From: JARRRD01 sp046706685
GTDB lineage: Bacteria > Nitrospirota > Thermodesulfovibrionia > Thermodesulfovibrionales > UBA6898
Direction of reading: 5' to 3'
Assembly (NCBI GenBank): GCA_046706685.1
Contig: JBJKPE010000150.1
Coordinates: 4,695 to 68,694, forward strand
DNA: 64,000 bases
How positions within the stretch are numbered: the first letter of the stretch is position 1; each line of letters starts with the position of its first letter. The translations under genes and the position numbers were made by a program. This document shows, in pieces, positions 32,330-41,700 of the stretch. Below the pieces are notes generated by a model, which saw only the letters and a program-made list of their open reading frames with translations, had not been told where the DNA came from and ran no database searches.

Positions 32330-34039
32330 ATGGCGAAAATAGTCGTTGACCCGATCACAAGAATCGAGGGGCATCTCAGGATCGAGGCACAGGTCGAAGG
32401 CGGCAAGGTGGCGGAGGCATGGTCATCGAGCACCATGTTCCGCGGGATAGAGATAATCCTGAAAGGCCGGGATCCGAGGGATGCGTGGTATTTCGCTCAG
32501 CGAATATGAGGCGTTTGAACGACGGTTCACGCCAACAGCTCCGTGAGGGCTGTAGAGAATGCACTTAAGATAACCATACCGGACAATGCGAGGCTTATGC
32601 GGAACCTCATAACCGGTATTCAATTCGTTCAGGACCACGTTGTACATTTTTATCACCTCCACGCCCTCGATTGGGTGGATCTTGTCAATGCGCTACAGGC
32701 CGATCCTGTGAAGACGGCCGCGCTGGCCCAGTCGATTTCTGACTGGCCTTTGTCGAGCGCCGCCTATTTCAGGGGAATAAAAGACAAACTGAAGACCTTC
32801 GTTGAGAGCGGGCAGCTTGGTCTGTTTGCCAACGCATACTGGGGGCATCCGGCCTACAAGCTCCCTCCGGAAGCCAACCTCATGGCGGCAGCCCATTACC
32901 TGGAGGCGCTGGACTGGCAGAAAGATGTTATCAGGATTCATGCTGTTCTCGGGAGCAAAAATCCTCACCTGCAGACCTACCTCGTCGGCGGGATGGCGCT
33001 GCCGATAGACCTCAACAGCGAAAGCGCACTTAATGACGGGGGTCTGGCTCTCATCGGCGAGTTGAGCAACAGGGCGAAGAAATTCGTGGAACAGGTCTAT
33101 ATCCCGGACCTGCTGGCCGTCGCGTCGTTTTACAAAGAATGGGCCGGCTATGGCGCAGGAATAGGAAATTACCTTGCCTATGGCGAATTCCCAAATGATA
33201 CAGTTTCGAACACAAGTAATCTGTGGCTCCCGAGGGGCATAATCAAAAACAGAGACCTCAGCAAAGTATACCCCGTAGACCAGGAGAAGATTACGGAATA
33301 TGTAACGCATTCATGGTATGACTACAGTGAGGGAAACGACAAGGCAAGGCATCCGTGGGAAGGCGAAACGAATTATCACTATACCGGTCCGCAGCCGCCT
33401 TACCAGGTCCTCGATACCAACCAGAAATATTCATGGGTGAAGGCACCAAGATACGAAAATCAGGCCATGGAAGTCGGGCCATTGTCGAGAATGCTGGTGG
33501 CTTACGCCTCCGGTCACAAGCGTGTCAGGGAAGTTATAGATTCGGTCCTGAAGAAACTGGGCGTAGGTCCAGCGGCGCTGTTCTCGACTCTTGGAAGAAC
33601 GGCGGCAAGAGGGGTTGAGACTCTTGTTACGGCTGAAATGTTGAGTGTGTGGCTTGGTCAGCTTACGGCTAATATCAGGAAGGGCGACGTGAGTATACAC
33701 GACAACAGCAAGTGGGAGCCCTCGACGTGGCCGAAGGAAGCAAAGGGGTACAGCTTCAGCGAAGCGCCGAGAGGTGCGTTGGGTCACTGGGTTAAAATCA
33801 AGGACCAGAAAATAGAGAACTATCAGTGTGTGGTGCCGAGCACATGGAACGGCTCTCCCAGGGATGCATCTGGCCAAAAGGGCGCGTACGAGTCGGCTTT
33901 GGTCGGTACGCCGGTGGCGGAGCCCGACAAGCCCGTTGAGTTGCTGAGGACGGTGCACTCATTCGACCCATGTATGGCCTGTGCTGTCCACGTTCTTGAT
34001 GCTGAAGGCCAAAAAGTAACCAGGATACAAGTGGTCTAG
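32330..34039 (+). CDS. hyaB: [NiFe] hydrogenase large subunit with two in-frame TGA codons, predicted double-selenocysteine form
   Basis: Catalytic subunit of the group 1 hydrogenase; 570 codons, standard length. The ATG at 32330 follows GGAGG. The N-terminus DPITRIEGHLRIE is typical. The codons for the first nickel-binding motif, normally RxCGxCTTVHA, read R-I-TGA-G-V-TGA-T-T-V-H-A: TGA at 32507-32509 and 32516-32518 replace both cysteines, while the frame before and after is intact. The C-terminal motif DPCMACAVH keeps its cysteines and the maturation cleavage site after His, leaving a 15-residue peptide. A SECIS-like hairpin follows the second TGA. TGA is an ordinary stop in neighbouring genes. 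Selenocysteine is the most likely reading; a UGA-reading tRNA-Cys is the alternative. Automated annotation would split this gene in two. Confidence 0.88.
32535..32553 (+). promoter_or_regulatory. Candidate bacterial SECIS element in hyaB
   Basis: In the mRNA, ACAGCUC (32535-32541) pairs with GAGGGCUGU without its first two bases (32547-32553): seven base pairs including one G-U, closing a five-base loop CGUGA. The loop begins 23 nt after the second UGA and 32 nt after the first. Bacterial SECIS elements have a small loop with G in the first two positions at about 16-37 nt from the UGA, so one hairpin could serve both codons. A competing weaker hairpin (TTCACG/CGTGAG, 32526-32547) exists. Confidence 0.6.
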
Positions 34040-34054
34040 GAAAAGGAGGGTACC

Positions 34055-34711
34055 ATGCAGAAGAGGGTTTACGTGTGGGAAGTGCCGGTCAGGATCGTGC
34101 ACTGGCTGATCGTCCTGTGCCTGCTGGTCCTTTCTTTTACAGGTGTGTACATCGGGTATCCATTCATCGTCGGGACGACAAGCAGACAATATGTCATGGG
34201 ATGGAGCAGGTTCATCCATTATGTTGCGGCATACGTATTTGTGGTAGCTCTTGCTGTCCGGGTCTACTGGGCGTTCGCCGGAAACCGCTATGCATCGTGG
34301 AAGGAATTTTTCCCCTTCAGCGGCAAGAGGGCCGGCGGGATGTTAAAGAACATACTTTTCTATTCACTAATTAGAAGGGAACCCGTCCCCGAAACGGGAC
34401 ATACCCCGCTTGCGGGACTTACCTATCTGGTAATTTTCCTGCTTTATCTCCTCCAGATAGTAACCGGATTTGCCCTTTATTCCCTGTATGAGCCGCAGGG
34501 GGTCATGCACTCGCTTTTTGGCTGGTGGTTTTCGGTGAGCACCATACCGGCAACAAGGCTCATCCACCACATGATAATGTGGGCGCTCCTCAGCTTCGCA
34601 GTGATACACGTATATATTGCGCTCTTCCTGGACAATGCGGAGAAGAACGGTCTGGTCGGGAGCATTTTCACCGGTTATAAATTCATGGAGAAGGAGGAAT
34701 CAGACCGGTAG
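34055..34711 (+). CDS. hyaC: Hydrogenase b-type cytochrome subunit (HyaC/HupC family)
   Basis: Di-heme membrane cytochrome that anchors the hydrogenase and passes electrons to the quinone pool. The start YVWEVPVRIVHWLIVLCLLV, with its heme-binding His, and the second membrane segment SRFIHYVAAYVFVVALAVR are typical, and further histidines lie in the last segments (RLIHHMIMWALLS and FAVIHVYIALF). Four membrane segments; 218 residues. AAAGGAGG precedes the ATG, 15 bp after the large subunit stop. Confidence 0.93.
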   Translation: MQKRVYVWEVPVRIVHWLIVLCLLVLSFTGVYIGYPFIVGTTSRQYVMGWSRFIHYVAAYVFVVALAVRVYWAFAGNRYASWKEFFPFSGKRAGGMLKNILFYSLIRREPVPETGHTPLAGLTYLVIFLLYLLQIVTGFALYSLYEPQGVMHSLFGWWFSVSTIPATRLIHHMIMWALLSFAVIHVYIALFLDNAEKNGLVGSIFTGYKFMEKEESDR

Positions 34712-34746
34712 AATACGCGATTCGAGCAGTCAGTGGAGGGAGGTGA

Positions 34747-35283
34747 ATGATAGCGTTTCGACCCCGCACTTTTGGCATGCGGGCACTGAATCGTGACGTA
34801 CAGCTTGCTTCGGCAGGAATGTGGGTTGCGGTCATCATTTTCTTACTGCTGATGTATAACGGTTTGCGGCAGCAGAATGCGCCGCCGGAATTTTTGAGCA
34901 CGCCGGCCTTTGGTACTGCCGGCGCACAGTCGAAGGGAACAGATTCCTCAGGAGAGTTGGGAGCTCAAATCTATTACGAAAAGTGCGCCGGATGCCATGG
35001 AAACAAGGGGGAGGGCGTGCCCAACCTCTTTCCGCCACTCGTGGGCGACCCGGTGGTCACCGCACAGGATCCCGGCGACCACATTCGAACAGTGCTTTTT
35101 GGCAGACATGGGGCTATCATCGGCGGAGTTACATATAATGTGTATATGCCCTCCTGGGCCGGCCAGTTGTCAGACGGAGAGGTTGCGGCGGTCATTAACC
35201 ATGAGAGGACGAGCTGGGGTAATGACGCCCCCGTGGTCACGCCCGCAGAAGTTGCAAAGATCCGCAGCGAAGGGCTTCATTAG
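34747..35283 (+). CDS. Membrane-anchored monoheme cytochrome c
   Basis: Small c-type cytochrome on the periplasmic side. A membrane segment at about 22-40 is followed by a linker and one class I cytochrome domain: heme motif CAGCH near residue 82 and an axial Met in VYMPSWAG. At 178 residues. The ATG follows GGAGGGAGGTGA, 35 bp after hyaC, so it belongs to the hydrogenase operon and may be a further electron acceptor for it. This is inference from position. No terminator is obvious before the repeat at 35375. Confidence 0.88.
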   Translation: MIAFRPRTFGMRALNRDVQLASAGMWVAVIIFLLLMYNGLRQQNAPPEFLSTPAFGTAGAQSKGTDSSGELGAQIYYEKCAGCHGNKGEGVPNLFPPLVGDPVVTAQDPGDHIRTVLFGRHGAIIGGVTYNVYMPSWAGQLSDGEVAAVINHERTSWGNDAPVVTPAEVAKIRSEGLH

Positions 35284-35374
35284 AGGGAAGGCGACTTTCT
35301 GCTTATCCTCTGATTCTTTCTCCTGATCCCGCTCGGGCAGTTTGTATATTGATGTAAAAGTAAATTCCTGTTTT

Positions 35375-35432
35375 GTCATTTCCGGATCTTCACGGGGAAT
35401 CTGTCTTCGGAAGGATCCCGACATGCGGGAGT
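35375..35432. repeat. Second copy of the dispersed GTCATTCCCG-type repeat
   Basis: GTCATTTCC, TCACGGGGAATCT and GATCCCGAC occur in the same order as in the complement of the element at 16852-16945, without its 20-bp palindrome. It fills most of the gap between the cytochrome c and MFS genes. Confidence 0.55.
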
Positions 35433-35497
35433 GAGAGACTGCGGGATAAGGCATAGTCATTAGTTATGCAGGAAGAAATCGTGCCCGGTATTCATAT

Positions 35498-35526
35498 TTG
35501 ACAAATAATTCTGCCGCCTTTAGATT
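35498..35526 (+). promoter_or_regulatory. Sigma-70 promoter of the MFS transporter gene
   Basis: TTGACA (35498-35503), 17-bp spacer, TAGATT (35521-35526). The ATG at 35542 is 15 nt beyond, so the leader is only about 8-9 nt. Confidence 0.6.
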
Positions 35527-35541
35527 ATCTGTTGAAGAATC

Positions 35542-36783
35542 ATGACAAACCGAAAGCAGATAATCAGCTGGTGCCTTTTCGACTTTGCAAACTCAAGTTA
35601 TTCCGCCGTCATCGCCGCCGTTGTATTCCCGGTGTATTATGTTTCGGTGATAGTTGGAAACAGCGCCGGGCAGGGCGATTTATGGTGGGGCAGGGCGATA
35701 TCCGCGAGCATGGCTTTTGTGGCTGTAACGTCGCCGTTCCTGGGCGGCATAGCGGACTACAGCGGCAGACGAAAAAGATTTCTTCTCTCCTATACACTGT
35801 TATGTGTACTGTCCGTCGCAGGTCTTTCCTTTCTGGGAAAAGGGATGGTGGTCTCCGGTTTCCTGCTTGTCACGGCTGCAAATATCGGGATGGAGGGAGG
35901 CCTGGTCTTTTATAATTCCTTTCTGCCGGAGATAGCGGATGAAGAACACCACGGCAGGGTATCCGGCTTGGGTTATGCGGTGGGTTATGCAGGCTCGATC
36001 CTATCGCTGCTCATGGCCATTCCGCTTGTAAGAGGAGGTTATTACCACGGGACCTGGTTAATGGTCTCCCTTTTCTTTCTGTTTTTTTCGATGCCTGCGT
36101 TTCTCTCCCTTCCCCCCGATCGTAGATCCGGCGCGTCTGTTAGAGACGGGGCTGTAAAGGGCGGGATTTACGCCTGGAATACACTCAGGATTATTTTGAA
36201 GGGAAGGGAGGTGCGTAAATTCCTGCTCGCCTTTCTTATTTACCAGGACGGAGTCAACACCGTAATTGTTTTTTCCAGTATATTCGCGGCCACTACGCTT
36301 GGATTTACCGTAGGGCAACTGATAGTTATGTACGTGTTGGTCCAGTTTAGTGCCCTGGCTGGGTCACTTATTCTGGCCAAACCGATAGACGTATCAGGTC
36401 CGAAGAAAATCGTTACACTCTCATTAGTGCTCTGGTCTTTCGTTGCGGTTGCCGCCTTTTTTATCCATCAAAAAATGCACTTTCTTGTACTTGCGGGTGT
36501 GGCCGGCCTGGGCCTCGGAACAGTACAGGCAGCAAGTCGCGCATTCTTCACCCAGTTTATCCCTGCAGGCCATGAAAGCGAATATTTCGGCATATACTCT
36601 CTCGTGGGAAAGTCGTCCGCTATCGTCGGCCCCCTTTTATTCGGCTATCTCTCTGAGACATTCAGAAGCCAGCGGCCGGCTATTCTTTGTATAGCCTCTT
36701 TTTTTATCGTCGGCCTTCTGTTGGTTCGTTCGGTAAGGGGAGGGGGGCCGAATATAAAGAACGAGACTCAACAAAAAGTCTGA
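35542..36783 (+). CDS. MFS transporter of the Atg22/UMF1 family
   Basis: Twelve-segment membrane transporter; substrate unknown. The start SWCLFDFANSSYSAVIAAVV is the hallmark of Atg22-like major facilitators. The A-like loop GGIADYSGRRKR and a long central cytoplasmic loop (about 192-218) are in place. At 413 residues it is normal. Members export amino acids in yeast vacuoles; bacterial functions are poorly known. A sigma-70 promoter lies directly upstream. Confidence 0.85.
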   Translation: MTNRKQIISWCLFDFANSSYSAVIAAVVFPVYYVSVIVGNSAGQGDLWWGRAISASMAFVAVTSPFLGGIADYSGRRKRFLLSYTLLCVLSVAGLSFLGKGMVVSGFLLVTAANIGMEGGLVFYNSFLPEIADEEHHGRVSGLGYAVGYAGSILSLLMAIPLVRGGYYHGTWLMVSLFFLFFSMPAFLSLPPDRRSGASVRDGAVKGGIYAWNTLRIILKGREVRKFLLAFLIYQDGVNTVIVFSSIFAATTLGFTVGQLIVMYVLVQFSALAGSLILAKPIDVSGPKKIVTLSLVLWSFVAVAAFFIHQKMHFLVLAGVAGLGLGTVQAASRAFFTQFIPAGHESEYFGIYSLVGKSSAIVGPLLFGYLSETFRSQRPAILCIASFFIVGLLLVRSVRGGGPNIKNETQQKV

Positions 36784-36924
36784 AAACCATCATCGGCACT
36801 TTGGAGAACAAAGAGCCATTCCCTGAGGCGAACTGTTCTGAGCAGTACCTTCTCTTGCATGGCCGGACTGCGATGGTATACTTGAATATGGACGTTTTTC
36901 CATGCTGAACGGAGGGTGTGCTGA

Positions 36925-38286
36925 ATGAAGGAATACGATGTGGTGGTAGTAGGGGCCGGCGATGTCGGCCTCGGGATTGTTTTTAAGGCCCTGGCCGACA
37001 ATATGCGTGTTGCTCTTATCGAAAAGGGCAACGTCGGCGGCACCTGTGTGAACGTGGGCTGTGTCCCTTCAAAGACTCTTATATACGCTGCTGACAGGGT
37101 TATGGAAATCAGGGATGCCGGGAAACTTGGAATAACTGCGGACATCAAAGATATAGATTTTGACTCCGTAATGAAAAGGATGAGAGATGCGGTTAATGTC
37201 GGTCGCAGTTCGATCGCGGAGGCGATACGGAGTTCCGACAATCTTGATTTCTTCGGCAGCGAAGGTCAGTTCGTGGACGACTATACGTTGGAAGCAGGCG
37301 GGGAGACCTTGCGGGGAAAGAAGATATTCATCGCATCTGGAACACGGCCTTTCATCCCTCCGATCAAGGGTCTAGACGGACTGAAATACTTGACAAACGA
37401 GAGTCTTCTTAAGCTGGAAAGAAGGCCGGAAAGCGTCATTATTATCGGGGGGGGATATGTAGGTGTGGAATACGCCCACTTTTTCGAGGCAATGGGGTCG
37501 AAGGTAACGTTGGTGGAGAGAGGACCTGCACTGGTGATCCATGAGGAAAATGAAATTTCAGAACTCCTTAAAAAAGAGTTGCAGGGTCGCATGAAGATCC
37601 TTACCGGTACGGAGTTGGTCGAAGTCAAAGGGGGAAAGGGCGGATACGTCATTGTTGTCCGGAGCGGCGGTGGGGCCAGAGAGGAATTGGGGGGAGAAGA
37701 GCTTCTCGTTGCTGTGGGGAGAAAATCGAACGCCGACCTTCTGCAAGTTCAAAAGACAGGAGTAGAGACCGGCATATCTGGTTTTATCAAGGTGAATGAC
37801 TATCTTGAAACGAGCAAAAAAAATATCTGGGCTCTGGGGGATGCAATAGGCAGACAGATGTTCACCCACGCCGGAGACAAGGAAGCCGAGGTGGGGTGGC
37901 ACAATGCAACGCATGAAGAAAAAATCAGGATGGATTTTCTCAATGTCCCCCATGCGGTCTTCACTTATCCTCAAATTGCGTCCGTCGGACTGACAGAGGA
38001 GGAGGCCAGGAAGGGTCACACCGTCCTCGTGGGGAGGGCAAAATATTCCGACACGGTAAAAGGGACGGCTATGGTCGAGGGCGAGGGTTTCGCGAAGGCG
38101 ATTGTCGAAAAGGAAAGCGGAAAGATTCTCGGTTTCCACATCATCGGTCCTTACGCGCCCATACTGATCCAGGAGGTCGTAAATGCGATGATCCATGACA
38201 ATGATATCACTTATATCACCCGAAGCATGCACATATTCCCAGCCCTTTCGGAGCTTGTAACGGAGACACTGGACAGCCTCAGATGA
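36925..38286 (+). CDS. Lipoamide dehydrogenase/mercuric reductase family flavoprotein
   Basis: FAD- and pyridine-nucleotide-dependent disulfide oxidoreductase. FAD motif GAGDVGLGIV at the N-terminus, redox-active CVNVGC (residues 41-46), NAD(P) motif GGGYVGVEYAHFF and a C-terminal dimerisation domain. The C-terminal active-site His motif is HIFPALSE, where lipoamide dehydrogenases have HAHPTLSE, so the true substrate is uncertain. It has 453 residues and no heavy-metal-binding domain. No 2-oxoacid dehydrogenase genes are near. A good ribosome-binding site (GGAGGG) precedes the ATG. Confidence 0.82.
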   Translation: MKEYDVVVVGAGDVGLGIVFKALADNMRVALIEKGNVGGTCVNVGCVPSKTLIYAADRVMEIRDAGKLGITADIKDIDFDSVMKRMRDAVNVGRSSIAEAIRSSDNLDFFGSEGQFVDDYTLEAGGETLRGKKIFIASGTRPFIPPIKGLDGLKYLTNESLLKLERRPESVIIIGGGYVGVEYAHFFEAMGSKVTLVERGPALVIHEENEISELLKKELQGRMKILTGTELVEVKGGKGGYVIVVRSGGGAREELGGEELLVAVGRKSNADLLQVQKTGVETGISGFIKVNDYLETSKKNIWALGDAIGRQMFTHAGDKEAEVGWHNATHEEKIRMDFLNVPHAVFTYPQIASVGLTEEEARKGHTVLVGRAKYSDTVKGTAMVEGEGFAKAIVEKESGKILGFHIIGPYAPILIQEVVNAMIHDNDITYITRSMHIFPALSELVTETLDSLR

Positions 38287-38510
38287 ACTTTTGTTGCGCA
38301 GTCGAAAATGCTGCGGCAAGACCGGCTGATTCTCCGCTTTAAGGTTCCATTTCGCCGCACAAGGCAACCGACATACCGAATTACTTCGAGCACTATTGCT
38401 TCACGGTAACAAAACACCGGCAGAAATTAATTGAAGATTACAGGTCCTAGCACACTTGCTATAGGATTGCAAGTTACATATTTATTTTGCCGTGATACAA
38501 TCGACCTCCC

Positions 38511-38539
38511 TTGACTAACCGCTTCTTTGGGTGTAAAAA
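38511..38539 (+). promoter_or_regulatory. Possible sigma-70 promoter upstream of the histidine kinase gene
   Basis: TTGACT (38511-38516), 17-bp spacer, TAAAAA (38534-38539). A second candidate lies slightly upstream: TTACAT (38474-38479), 16 bp, TACAAT (38496-38501), next to a 6-bp inverted repeat ACTTGC/GCAAGT. Transcripts from the first would begin almost exactly at the hairpin at 38545. Confidence 0.4.
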
Positions 38540-38544
38540 GATAA

Positions 38545-38577
38545 GTAATATCCGGTGACGACGTAACCGGATATTAC
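38545..38577 (+). promoter_or_regulatory. Perfect 12-bp hairpin in the leader of the histidine kinase gene
   Basis: GTAATATCCGGT (38545-38556) and ACCGGATATTAC (38566-38577) pair perfectly around a 9-nt loop, followed by an A-rich stretch. There is no U tract on the plus strand. It may be an operator (two half-sites) or a 5' hairpin of the mRNA. The whole gap 38287-38728 (442 bp) has no gene; the part 38600-38728 is GC-rich with small repeats of GGCC and no known riboswitch match. Confidence 0.5.
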
Positions 38578-38728
38578 AGAAAAAAGAATTCCTGCAGCAC
38601 GGGTTCATAGGGAATGCGGCCGGTGAAGCGGCCCATTGGACTATCAAGTCAGACGGACGAGGGGTCGCGGTTTGTTAATCCTTTTTCACCGGGTAATGGG
38701 CGCACAAGCGTGAGGTGGGGTTGAACGG

Positions 38729-41700
38729 ATGAAGGAAAAGAAGAGACCGGTGGCCGAGAGCGGGCTAATTGTTCCAGAGGGTGTGCGGATTATGCGGGAG
38801 AATCCCGGCTCTGGAGAGGGGGCCTCAGAAAAGACGGCGGAGGAAACCTTGGATCTGCCCGCTACGGATATTGAGACGAACGAGGAGAAGGACGGACTTG
38901 AGGCATCTGAATGGCGTGCAGACGGAACCGGTGTTCCGGTCGAAACAGGATCCCGTCCTCAAAACAGACCGAGCGGCATCGTGGAGGCCGCTGTTACTCT
39001 AGGCGATATTACCGTGCGCAATACTGCGGATGATGACCTGCGCCGGCAAATGCACGACCTAAGCCGCCGGGTGAAAGAATTGGATTGCCTCTGCGGCATT
39101 TCCAGTCTGGCGGAAAAAAAGAAGATCACCCAGTGGGAGATGCTCAAGGGAATTGTTGAGCTCATTCCTCCGGCCTGGCAGTATCCGGACATAACGTGCG
39201 CCAGGATTCTCCTCGAAAACATGGAGATCAGAACGGAAAACCATCAGGACACCGAATGGAAACAAGTCAGCGATATTTATTTGTACGGTAATCGGGCGGG
39301 CCTGGTAGAGGTTGGATACCTTGAGGAAAGACCGCACTCCTGCGAAGGACCTTTTCTCAGTGATGAAAGGGTTTTGATCAATGCCATTGCCGAGAAAACA
39401 GGTCGGATCATCGAGCGTTTTACGATGGAAGAGGAACTGAGAAAATCGCACCTTGATCTGCAGGTGAGCATTGAAGAACGCTCCTCAGAACTGACAAAGT
39501 TTGTTGAGCAGGCTTACGGCGAATTGGTTTACAGGCAGATGGAGATTGAGGCGCTGCTGGAGAGCGCAAGGGCGGCATTGCAACATCGTGAATTCGCTGA
39601 TCTAGCAAGGATAATATTTGATAAATGCAAGCATATAATAGGTGCCGGGGGCGGATATGTTGCCCTGATGTCTCCTGACGAAACCCAAAACGAGCTGATT
39701 TATCTGGATTCAGGCGAACTTGGCTACCACTTTGGTCCTTCGTTCCCTGTGCCCGTGCCGTGGCCGCAGTCAATGACCTGCGGCAGCAACAAGGGGGTAT
39801 TCCATAACGACTTTAAAGATAGCGAATGCGTCGAATTCATGCTGGAGGGATACGCAAGTATAGACAACGTCCTGTTCTCTCCGCTCGTCATTAGAGAAAA
39901 AGCGGTCGGCATGCTCTGCTTTTTCAACAAACCGGGCGGTTTCAGGGAAACCGATATCAAAGTAACGTCGGCTTTCTGCGACATCGCAGTAATTGCCTAC
40001 AATAACAGCCGCACGCTTACGGAACTGCAGGAGAGCGAGAAGAGGCATAGGACATTCGTTGAGTCGGTAACGGATTACATTTATACAGTGAAGATCAATA
40101 ATGGCGTGGCTGCGGACGTAAAACACGGCCAGGGATGCGTTGCGGTGACCGGCTATAGCCCTGAGGAGTTTGGGGATGATCCTTATCTCTGGTATCGGAT
40201 AATTTTTGAGGAAGACCGGATCGCCGCATTACTGCAGGTGGAAAGTATTATGTCAGGGACAAACATACAGCCCCTCGAACACAGGATTGTCCACAAAAAC
40301 GGACTGATCCGCTGGGTTAAGAACACCGTGGTGCGGCGGTGCGATGACGGGGGATGTCTTATCGCTTACGACGGCTTGATAAGTGATATTACGGAACTGA
40401 AGACGGCTGAAGAGGCATTGCTTCGCACCAACAAAGCGCTTAAGATCCTCAGTCACTGCAATGAGAAGCTGGTGCGCTCGCACTGTGAGACGGAACTCCT
40501 CCAGGATATCTGCGATATCATCGTATCAGAGGGTGGATACAGGCTGGCATGGGTAGGATTCGCCGAGCAGGACGAGGAGAAGACCGTGAGACCGGTGAAA
40601 AAATGCGGATTTGAAAGCGGATACCTGGATGAAATGAAAATATGCTGGTCCGACACGGAATTCGGGCGAGGGCCCGAAGGGGAATGCATAAGGAGCGGAA
40701 GGCCCAGCGTAATAAATGATGTCCTTAACGACCAGCGCTTTAGGCCCTGGAAAGAAGAAGCTGCAAGGCGGGGGTACATGTCAATTATCGGCCTTCCGCT
40801 TCGTAACGAAGGAGATACTTTCGGGTGCCTTGTTATCTATGCGTCTGAAGCGGGTGCCTTCGATAAAGAAGAGAGCAGGCTGCTTGCCGAGCTTGCCGAT
40901 GACCTGGCATTCGGCATCGTGTCGCTCCGGATCAGAAAAGCGAAGCGTCTGGCCGAAGAGAAGATAAGTGATCAGGTCAGGCGATTGAAAAGAATCGCCG
41001 AGATGAGCGTCGCCATGGGCGGCGAACCGCCCGACGTATTCAATATGATTGTCAGCTCTATGGCGGAACTTCTGGACGTTCCGGTTGCATGTCTGGCGGA
41101 GGTGCGTGGCGATGAACTTCACTTCCTCAGCGTTTGGAGCAGGGGCACCGTAACTTCCGATGCGCATTGCTGCCCGCTCAACGTCGCACCATGGGCGATA
41201 ACAAAGGAAGATAAAGAAGTCCATGTCTATTACGATGTGATAAGGAAATTTCCGGAAGCAGAGTTTCTGAGACTTCACAATGCATTTTCTTACTGCGGTT
41301 TTCAGGTCCCCGACAGCGAGGGCAGGGTAGTGGCTGTAACCTGCCTGCTGGATGACAGACATCGCCATTTCTCGGAGGAAGACAAATACCTTTTCCAGAT
41401 ATTCGGGCAGCGCATCGCTGTCGAGATAGAAAGACATGGGAACCTCGCGCATCGCAGGAAGATCGAAAAGTCGTTGAAGGAAAGTGAAAACCGCTACAGG
41501 ACCTTATTTGAAAGGGCAAATGATGCTATCTTTGTGGTGTCTGCCGAGGGGGAGGATGCGGGCATGATTGTGGATGCCAACCGTGCTGCAGCAGACATGC
41601 ACGGCTATACGGTTGATGAGCTTATGACCATGTGCATAACTGATCTCTGTTCCACGGAGAGTGTGGAAAGAAGTCCGGGTCTGTTGCAAAAATGTCTGCA

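Noticed and set aside
32507..32518. Genome-wide reassignment of TGA to an amino acid
   Set aside because: TGA ends many intact genes here at normal family lengths (for example lolD, queD, cheX), so it is a normal stop codon.
32507..32545. Frameshift or pseudogene explanation for the split hydrogenase large subunit
   Set aside because: The frame is unchanged across both stops; only the two TGA codons interrupt it, and they coincide with the two conserved cysteines.
35338..35541. Sigma-54 promoter before the MFS transporter
   Set aside because: No GG-N10-GC match; the TTGACA/TAGATT pair explains the region better.
38578..38728. Cobalamin or c-di-GMP (GEMM) riboswitch in the kinase leader
   Set aside because: Fragments such as GGGAA and GGTGAAG look similar to the cobalamin core, but the conserved B12 box and GEMM core motifs are missing.
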